Part shown: piece after piece, positions 58,535 through 64,000 of the stretch
Position numbering within the stretch: the first letter of the stretch is position 1
Layout: every line of letters starts with the position of its first letter
NCBI RefSeq assembly: GCF_963678865.1
Contig: NZ_OY787459.1
Location: 3,986,001 to 4,050,000, forward strand
DNA: 64,000 nt
Source of the DNA: Maridesulfovibrio sp.
GTDB lineage: Bacteria > Desulfobacterota > Desulfovibrionia > Desulfovibrionales > Desulfovibrionaceae
Direction: 5' to 3'
The notes under the pieces: generated by a model
Databases searched by the model: none
What the model was told of the DNA's origin: nothing
The model's input: only the letters and a program-made list of their open reading frames with translations
Program-made: the position numbers and the translations under genes

Positions 58535-59926
58535 ATGAGAAGAACATGCGTGAAAGATGTTTTGAATGCCCAGAGTGCTGCCTCTGAAATTCTGGTCAAA
58601 GGATGGGTCCGCACAAAGCGCGACAACAAAGGCTTTTCCTTTCTGGAAATCAATGACGGCTCCTGCCTTAAAAATGTGCAGGTCATCATTGACCATACGC
58701 CTGAGATAGAAGCCGAACTGGAAAAAATTTCTACCGGGGCATCAGTGAGCGTACTAGGTGAACTGGTTGAATCCCCCGGTAAAGGGCAGAGATGGGAAGT
58801 GCGGGGCAAATCAATTGAAATGCTCGGTTTTGCTGATCCCGAGACTTTTCCGCTCCAGAAAAAACGTCATTCCGATGAATTTTTACGCTCCATTGCCCAT
58901 TTGCGTCCCCGCACAAATAAATTCGGGGCCATGTTCCGTATCCGTTCCGAACTTTCTTACGCAATCCATAAATTTTTTCGCGACAAAGGTTTTTTCTACG
59001 TTCACACTCCGATCATTACCGGGTCTGATTGTGAGGGAGCAGGGGAGATGTTCAGGGTTACTTCCCTTGATCATGAAGCCCTCGCTTCCATGAAAAAGGA
59101 AGATCAGGCAGCAAACGATTTCTTCGGCAAGGAAGCGCATCTGACTGTTTCTGGACAGCTTGATGCTGAAATGTATGCTCTTTCACTCGGGCAGGTTTAT
59201 ACTTTCGGTCCTACCTTCCGTGCTGAAAAATCCAATACCCCGCGCCACGCTGCAGAGTTCTGGATGATTGAACCTGAAGTCGCCTTTGCTGATCTTAATG
59301 ATAATATGGATCTCGGCGAGGAGATGGTCAAATATCTTATCACTCATGTTCTTGATAAATGCGCCGACGACATTGAGCTGTTCGCAAACTTTGTCGACAA
59401 AACCCTCATGGAAACCCTGCGTAATACCCTTGATAACGAGTTTGAACGTATCCGTTACGAGGATGCGGTGAATCTGCTCCAGCGCTGTAAAAAGGCCAAG
59501 AAATTCGAATATTATCCCGAATACGGTCAGGATTTGCAGACTGAACATGAAAGGTATCTCACTGAAAAGCATTTCAAAAAGCCGGTTATCGTTTACGATT
59601 ATCCCAAAGAGATCAAGCCGTTCTACATGCGTTTGAACGATGATGATAAGACTGTGGCCGCAATGGATCTGTTGGTTCCCAGAATCGGGGAGCTGGTCGG
59701 CGGTTCACAGCGTGAAGAAAGGCTGGATATTCTGGAAAGCAGGATTGCCGAAACCGGAATGGATTCGGAAGAATACTGGTGGTATCTTGATACCCGCCGT
59801 TTCGGAACTGCTCCTCATGCCGGATTCGGAATGGGCTTCGAGCGTATGCTCATGCTGCTTACCGGAGTAACCAACATCCGTGACGTCATTCCGTTCCCTA
59901 GAACTCCCAAGAATCTTGAATTCTAA
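58535..59926 (+). CDS. asnS: Asparaginyl-tRNA synthetase
   Basis: This 463-residue class IIb synthetase has an N-terminal OB-fold anticodon-binding domain ([20 protein letters not shown]), then motif 1 region, motif 2 [20 protein letters not shown] and motif 3 [15 protein letters not shown]. The [19 protein letters not shown] loop and the [18 protein letters not shown] segment fit AsnRS rather than AspRS, which would carry a bulkier bacterial insertion. ATG 58535 has TTGGAGAG upstream; the frame continues to 58472 without a ribosome site. No T-box leader is seen. It charges tRNA-Asn directly. Confidence 0.95.
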   Translation: MRRTCVKDVLNAQSAASEILVKGWVRTKRDNKGFSFLEINDGSCLKNVQVIIDHTPEIEAELEKISTGASVSVLGELVESPGKGQRWEVRGKSIEMLGFADPETFPLQKKRHSDEFLRSIAHLRPRTNKFGAMFRIRSELSYAIHKFFRDKGFFYVHTPIITGSDCEGAGEMFRVTSLDHEALASMKKEDQAANDFFGKEAHLTVSGQLDAEMYALSLGQVYTFGPTFRAEKSNTPRHAAEFWMIEPEVAFADLNDNMDLGEEMVKYLITHVLDKCADDIELFANFVDKTLMETLRNTLDNEFERIRYEDAVNLLQRCKKAKKFEYYPEYGQDLQTEHERYLTEKHFKKPVIVYDYPKEIKPFYMRLNDDDKTVAAMDLLVPRIGELVGGSQREERLDILESRIAETGMDSEEYWWYLDTRRFGTAPHAGFGMGFERMLMLLTGVTNIRDVIPFPRTPKNLEF

Positions 59927-59938
59927 TTAATACCATAC

Positions 59939-59965
59939 GGGCCGCCTTGTGCGGCCCTTTTTTTA
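59939..59965 (+). terminator. Terminator of asnS
   Basis: The stem GGGCCGC/GCGGCCC (59939-59945 with 59951-59957) with a 5-base loop is followed by seven Ts. The T tract ends three bases before the next start codon. Confidence 0.9.
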
Positions 59966-59967
59966 CC

Positions 59968-60849
59968 ATGCTGACAATCCCCAGTTTTATTCATAGTTCT
60001 CCGGAATTCGCAGACATCACTGTGGATGGAATTACCTTTGTTCAATTCCAGAGCCGGAAGTCTGAAATCCGCCATGAAGTCTGCGTGTCGCAACATTCCC
60101 TTGTTTTTGTCATCGAGGGCACCAAGTACATCCATTCCACAGACGGAGACATGGTGGTACGTAAAGGGGAAGCCTTTTTCTGCCGTAAAGGGTGTCATCT
60201 CATGTCCGAAATGATTCCGGAAAAGGGGGGAACATTTGATACAGTTCTTTTCTTTTTTGATGATAAAATGTTTGCGAATTTCGTTGACCGCCTTCCTGTT
60301 AAACAGAGTGTGTATTCGGGGGCGGAGCGATCTGCTTTTAATATAAAAATTAGTGAACAGGTAGGCATCTATCTTTCGTCCATGATGTCGTTATTTGATT
60401 CACCTCTGGGAAAAAATAAGGATTTTTTACGGCTGAAAGTTCAGGAGTTGCTACATTATATATGTACAACACCGGGAAATAGCGAGTTTGTCAGATTTTT
60501 GTTTTTGTGCAGAGATGAGGGCAGGGGTGATTTATCTGTGGTTATGGAGCAGTATTTTAATAAAAATATCAGCCTTGAATCCATGGCTGAACTATCCGGC
60601 CGAAGCCTTTCATCTTTTAAACGTGAATTTAAGAAAACATTCAAAACTACCCCCGCACGCTGGATTCGTGAGCGGCGCATGTCCTGGGCGGAGCAGTTGA
60701 TCCGTAATTCAGGTAAGAGTATTACCGAAATTTCTTATGAATCAGGGTACGAAAGTTTATCCCATTTCAGCTCTCTATTTCGTAAAAATTATGGAGTTAC
60801 CCCCCGCGAATACCGCGCTGAACTGAATTCAGCAAAGACTGGCCTTTAA
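59968..60849 (+). CDS. AraC-family transcriptional regulator
   Basis: The protein of about 293 residues has an N-terminal AraC-type sensing domain (cupin-like HSLVFVIEGTKYIHSTDGDM; VVRKGEAFFCRKGCHLMSEM) and a C-terminal double helix-turn-helix (SLESMAELSGRSLSSFKREF; RMSWAEQLIRNSGKSITEIS; YESGYESLSHFSSLFRKNYG). It likely controls the lipoprotein gene that follows by about 60 bases. The ATG at 59968 lies right after the asnS terminator T tract and lacks a visible ribosome site, so expression may be low or start from a leaderless or downstream site. Confidence 0.88.
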   Translation: MLTIPSFIHSSPEFADITVDGITFVQFQSRKSEIRHEVCVSQHSLVFVIEGTKYIHSTDGDMVVRKGEAFFCRKGCHLMSEMIPEKGGTFDTVLFFFDDKMFANFVDRLPVKQSVYSGAERSAFNIKISEQVGIYLSSMMSLFDSPLGKNKDFLRLKVQELLHYICTTPGNSEFVRFLFLCRDEGRGDLSVVMEQYFNKNISLESMAELSGRSLSSFKREFKKTFKTTPARWIRERRMSWAEQLIRNSGKSITEISYESGYESLSHFSSLFRKNYGVTPREYRAELNSAKTGL

Positions 60850-60910
60850 ACGCAAGTCTTATTGATTTCTTTTCGCTAATTTCTCTTCAAACAAAACAAG
60901 GAGAGATTTT

Positions 60911-61783
60911 ATGCGTAAATATTCAATCATCGCAATTTGCCTTTTCATGCTTCTGCAACTTGCCGCCTGTTCACAAAAAACAATTGTAGTAGAGGGCTTT
61001 TCCTCACCGGAAAGTGTGACCTCTGACGGCCATTATTTTTATGTCTCCAATGTCGGGGAAAAGCTCCAACCGACGCTTAAAGACGGTGACGGATTCATTT
61101 CCCGTCTTTCGAGTGATGGTGAAGTTCTCGAACGTAAATTCATCAAAGGCCTGAATGCTCCCAAAGGAATGGTCGTAACCGGCGGTGTTCTTTATGTTGC
61201 AGACATTGACCGGGTTAAGGGGTTTGAGCTGAAAACCGGCAGTAAGGTCTTTGATCTTTTTGTGGAAGGTACTTCTTTCTTAAATGATATAGTTGTGCTG
61301 TCAGTAGATGAATTGCTCGTATCAGCAACAGATACAGGAGCGCTTTATATGATCAAGACAGGCAGTTCCCCGCAACTTTCCAAAGTTGATGTGGTCGGTG
61401 AAATATACGGCACCAACGGGCTTTGCTTTGATCCGCAGAGCGGAACCGTTTACTTTGCTTCTTTCGGTAGGGATCATAAACCTACAGGTTTTATAGGCAA
61501 AGGTTCCTTTAAGGATGGCAAATTTATCAGTGAAAAAGTTTATTCCAAGAAAGGTCTGTATGATGGGATTGCTTTTTACAATGGAACGCTCCTTTTTTCT
61601 GATTGGGTTGCTGCGGAAAAAAAAGGCATAATAATCCAGAAAAATCTGGAAACGAATGAAACGGTTGAGATTGATCTTGGTGAAAAGATCGGCGGCCCAG
61701 CTGACTTTTATCTGGACTTGAAGGGTAAAAGACTTTGGATTCCCATGATGATGGAAAATAAAATCATGATTGCCGGATATTAG
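60911..61783 (+). CDS. Beta-propeller-like (SMP-30/NHL-type) lipoprotein
   Basis: The 290-residue protein starts with a lipoprotein signal (IIAICLFMLLQLAAC, lipobox LAAC). The mature part shows repeated short beta segments, as in SMP-30/gluconolactonase-like propellers: GFSSPESVTSDGHYFYVSNV, GLNAPKGMVVTGGVLYVADI, GLCFDPQSGTVYFASF, GGPADFYLDLKGKRLWIPMM. These fit a six-bladed propeller, often a lactonase or a binding module; no metal-site set is obvious. It follows the AraC gene and may be its target. AAGGAGAG precedes the ATG. Confidence 0.82.
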   Translation: MRKYSIIAICLFMLLQLAACSQKTIVVEGFSSPESVTSDGHYFYVSNVGEKLQPTLKDGDGFISRLSSDGEVLERKFIKGLNAPKGMVVTGGVLYVADIDRVKGFELKTGSKVFDLFVEGTSFLNDIVVLSVDELLVSATDTGALYMIKTGSSPQLSKVDVVGEIYGTNGLCFDPQSGTVYFASFGRDHKPTGFIGKGSFKDGKFISEKVYSKKGLYDGIAFYNGTLLFSDWVAAEKKGIIIQKNLETNETVEIDLGEKIGGPADFYLDLKGKRLWIPMMMENKIMIAGY

Positions 61784-61796
61784 GTTGGAAAAAATT

Positions 61797-61835
61797 ACGC
61801 CCCGCTTTCAATTGAATGGAAGCGGGGCGTTTTCG
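61797..61835. terminator. Terminator after the propeller lipoprotein
   Basis: An 11-bp stem ACGCCCCGCTT/AAGCGGGGCGT (61797-61807 with 61820-61830) is followed by TTTTCG; it is convergent with the GyrI-like gene. Confidence 0.88.
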
Positions 61836-61839
61836 TGTT

Positions 61840-62301
61840 CTACTTCAAAGGCATAAGCAGTAACGTCACCAGATGTTCAGGTTTTGTATTCGTGGGGTCG
61901 TTTAGATATTGCTCATAGCAGGGTGATTCAGCATGAGCTTCACCGCTTTGCGGGAGCCATTCTTCATAAAATTTAAGCCATGATTCTCCTAGTTTTTCAT
62001 ATGGGCCAAGATGGGTGGTGACTGCATACCTGCCGCCGGTGAAATCTTTAAACTTAATTTCTACAGGCGCATCAATGACATCTTCAACTGTTATGCAGGC
62101 TTCAGAGCGCAGGTTCTCGGGAGCAACCTCGCGGGGGTCATCATAATACACACCGAAAAATTTGGTTTTGGGGCTGAATATTCCGGCGGGACCAGCCCAT
62201 GCACAGAGTTTTTCCCATGCTTTCCCCACTTCTTCATAAGGTCCTAAATGCTCAGTGTAAGCCATTTTTGCCGCATCAAGTTTCCAGATTTGCACATCCA
62301 T
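61840..62301 (-). CDS. GyrI-like (SbmC-type) small-molecule-binding protein
   Basis: The 153-residue stand-alone GyrI-like/AraC effector-binding domain has two similar halves (AYTEHLGPYEEVGKAWEKLC; YAVTTHLGPYEKLGESWLKF), with FFGVYYDDP and EACITV strands. Such domains bind small hydrophobic molecules, cyclohydrolase-type ligands or gyrase. It is closely related to the C-terminal domain of the neighbouring AraC protein, 23 bases upstream in the same unit, which suggests duplication and a joint response. AGGAG precedes the start. Confidence 0.88.
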   Translation of the reverse strand: MDVQIWKLDAAKMAYTEHLGPYEEVGKAWEKLCAWAGPAGIFSPKTKFFGVYYDDPREVAPENLRSEACITVEDVIDAPVEIKFKDFTGGRYAVTTHLGPYEKLGESWLKFYEEWLPQSGEAHAESPCYEQYLNDPTNTKPEHLVTLLLMPLK

Positions 62302-62324
62302 GTCTCGTACTCCTTTATTTTTTA

Positions 62325-63218
62325 TTAATAAATGGCCAGCCAGATTTCCGTGATCGCTTCTTCCGGCGGAACATCCGGTGGAGCCTTTACATACTTTTCA
62401 AATGAGGGAAGAGAGTTTTTCAACTGGTAGCCGTTTGCAGGCAGCCATTTTCCATAAAATTCTTTGTATGCATCGTTTAACCCTTCGTATGATCCATAAT
62501 GAGTGGTGATTGCATATTTCCCAGCCGGTATGATCTGGTGTCCCATCTCCGGTGGTAGTTCAACAGTTTTATCAATGCTGATACATGCATCATAACGGAT
62601 TTTTTCTTCAGGCGTTATGTCCGGGTCGTCATAGCAGAGGCCCAGAAATTCTGTGTCTTGTGATAGAAGGCCTTTGCTGTATGCCCAGCCACAAAGTTTT
62701 TCCCATGCCTTTTCCACTTCGAAGTATGATCCCACATGACGAATGAAAATTACCTGTGTTTCTTCCCGCACTCGTATCTCCACTTTGCACTTGGCAGGGG
62801 AGTCATCCATTTTAAAACTATTTATACTGGGTTCAGGGCGATAGTGAATTTTACCATCGTTACCGGGAGCAAACATGGTCCGTGAATTGTTCCGGAAATC
62901 GCTGGGTGGAACCATAAATCTTTTCTTGAATGCCCGGCTGAAGGTTACCGGGGATTCAAAACCGGAATCAAGAGCTATCTCCATTATCTGATCATCAGTG
63001 TAGCAAAGCCGGTAAGCAGCACGTTCCAGACGCAGGCGACGGATGTGTTCTTTGAGGCTTTCACCGATCATCCCTTTAAAAATACGGTGGAAATGGGCTA
63101 CGGAAAAGCATGCTTGATCAGCCAGTGTTTCCGGGGAAAGGTCACCGTCCAGATTGTGCTGAATGTAGAGCAGGACTTCCATCATCCTTTCATTATATGG
63201 TTTCAGTAGAGTGGACAT
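62325..63218 (-). CDS. AraC-family regulator with C-terminal GyrI-like domain
   Basis: Residues 1-115 are an AraC helix-turn-helix pair (LSPETLADQACFSVAHFHRI; DDQIMEIALDSGFESPVTFS) placed at the N-terminus. Residues 140-297 are a GyrI-like effector domain (VIFIRHVGSYFEVEKAWEKL; YAITTHYGSYEGLNDAYKEF). This is the Rob/SoxS-related layout in which the effector domain follows the DNA-binding domain. It sits directly before the stand-alone GyrI-like gene. AAAGGAA precedes the ATG. Typical roles are drug or solvent response. Confidence 0.9.
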   Translation of the reverse strand: MSTLLKPYNERMMEVLLYIQHNLDGDLSPETLADQACFSVAHFHRIFKGMIGESLKEHIRRLRLERAAYRLCYTDDQIMEIALDSGFESPVTFSRAFKKRFMVPPSDFRNNSRTMFAPGNDGKIHYRPEPSINSFKMDDSPAKCKVEIRVREETQVIFIRHVGSYFEVEKAWEKLCGWAYSKGLLSQDTEFLGLCYDDPDITPEEKIRYDACISIDKTVELPPEMGHQIIPAGKYAITTHYGSYEGLNDAYKEFYGKWLPANGYQLKNSLPSFEKYVKAPPDVPPEEAITEIWLAIY

Positions 63219-63379
63219 TTTTTTCCTTTAATGTTTTTGCTGTGTTCAGCTTTATTAAACATATCTTATGGAATTTAGCATGACTTTTTTTATCATCTCG
63301 TAATTTTATTAAAATGAAGACCCATGCCATGTTTTCATTAACGGTTGCTGAATACCTCATCTCGGTTTATGATAATGGT

Positions 63380-64000
63380 ATGAATAAATTTACTTTAATT
63401 GTTCTTATGCTGATATCTGTGTTTTCAGCATGGGGCTGCAGTCCGGTCAAACAGTTCGTGGGTAATCCTTGTGTCAGTAATTCTTCCACGACAATGCAGC
63501 GCATTGTTGATTCTTCGGCTTGTGCGCTCAATCAGATGCGTTCGAAATCATTTGGACCACAAATTGATTCATTGCTGGAGGATGCTCGTGCAGTATTTAT
63601 TTTTCCTGATGTCTACAAGGCAGCGTTTATGATCGGTGCGGAAGCAGGGCCGGGAGTCCTTTGCGCCAAGGATGAAACGGGATTTTGGAATGGCCCCGCT
63701 TTTTTTAATATGGCAGGGGTGGACATAGGATTGCAGGGAGGAGTTGAAGGTAAGACCCTGCTGGTATTTCTTATGGACGATCAGGCTCTGGAAGATGCCC
63801 TTGGCGGGAAGATAGACCTTTCACTGGGAGCAGATCTAGCTGTTGGGCATACTGCTGACCGGAGTAACCGCGGGACATTCGATGCAGAAGGAAATATCCT
63901 GCTTTTGGTTGACCAGGCTGGTGCTTATGGAGGGATGACCTACCGGACAGGGGCATTTATGGTCAGCAATGATTTTAATAAAAGGTACTACGGAAAGGAA
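63380..64000 (+). CDS. SYLF-domain lipoprotein (C-terminus beyond the window)
   Basis: The frame is open to the right edge, so it has no stop here. The first residues MNKFTLIVLMLISVFSAWGC are a lipoprotein signal with Cys20. The mature part reads DSLLEDARAVFIFPDVYKAA, MIGAEAGPGVLCAKDETGFW, NGPAFFNMAGVDIGLQGGVE and later DLSLGADLAVGHTADR and GAYGGMTYRTGAFMVSNDFN, the SYLF (Ysc84/lipid-binding) domain signature. SYLF domains bind phospholipids in the periplasm or envelope. An in-frame ATG at 63314 exists, but the signal peptide favours 63380. At least 207 residues are present. Confidence 0.9.
   Translation, partial: MNKFTLIVLMLISVFSAWGCSPVKQFVGNPCVSNSSTTMQRIVDSSACALNQMRSKSFGPQIDSLLEDARAVFIFPDVYKAAFMIGAEAGPGVLCAKDETGFWNGPAFFNMAGVDIGLQGGVEGKTLLVFLMDDQALEDALGGKIDLSLGADLAVGHTADRSNRGTFDAEGNILLLVDQAGAYGGMTYRTGAFMVSNDFNKRYYGKE

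Overview
The window looks like chromosomal DNA of a moderate-GC, Gram-negative sulfate reducer of the Desulfovibrio/Maridesulfovibrio type. This is inference from gene content: hopanoid side-chain genes, a rubrerythrin, an FtsY with a long Glu-Pro-rich N-terminus, AddA/AddB-like nuclease-helicases, and a chemosensory operon that carries a HEAT-repeat protein and a ParA-like ATPase. No marker gene such as 16S rRNA or dsr is present to confirm it.

Layout. 1-5.3 kb: the end of an isochorismatase-family gene, then a TetR regulator with an RND efflux pair. 5.3-14 kb: ispH, then a hopanoid-elaboration cluster (hpnO aminotransferase, hpnN-type RND transporter, a PhnD-like binding protein, a small lipoprotein, hpnH radical SAM) facing a convergent hpnG. 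14-18.3 kb: an acyltransferase, a Lon-like protease and an Hsp20. 18.7-21.4 kb: a polar amino-acid ABC transporter whose permease carries an N-terminal helical-repeat domain. 21.4-27 kb: a TetR regulator with DUF2798 and cupin genes, a DJ-1/PfpI protein, two FUSC-type membrane proteins and an AI-2E/PerM-type membrane protein.

27.06-28.46 kb is a small island at the 3' end of tRNA-Pro(CGG). It is bounded by a 58-bp direct repeat of the tRNA 3' half and holds a small membrane protein, the last codons of a tyrosine integrase and a complete hicA-hicB toxin-antitoxin pair. The intact tRNA and a replacement terminator lie on the right side.

28.85-37.7 kb is one chemosensory operon (cheB, HEAT protein, cheR, parA-like, cheW, cheY, cheA) without a receptor gene. 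37.8-45 kb has an unknown polytopic membrane protein, a CpoB/YbgF-like lipoprotein, dprA, an HDOD signalling pair, a diguanylate-cyclase-like protein overlapping a XerC-type recombinase, and a Lys/Ala-tailed protein. 45-54 kb (minus strand) has a nitronate monooxygenase-like flavoprotein, L-2-hydroxyglutarate oxidase and the addA-addB pair. 54-64 kb has an EamA transporter, an RluA-type pseudouridine synthase, ftsY, rubrerythrin, asnS, two AraC regulators, two GyrI-like domains, a beta-propeller-like lipoprotein and the beginning of a SYLF lipoprotein.

Three copies of a dispersed intergenic element lie directly before the first FUSC gene, the AI-2E-type gene and addA. In two of them the end of the element forms the ribosome binding site. 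Strong hairpin terminators separate most convergent genes. Most of the window is ordinary core genome; the best candidates for new biology are the hopanoid cluster with its binding-protein/lipoprotein insert, the TPR-fused permease, the receptor-less chemosensory operon, the dispersed element and the tRNA-Pro island.
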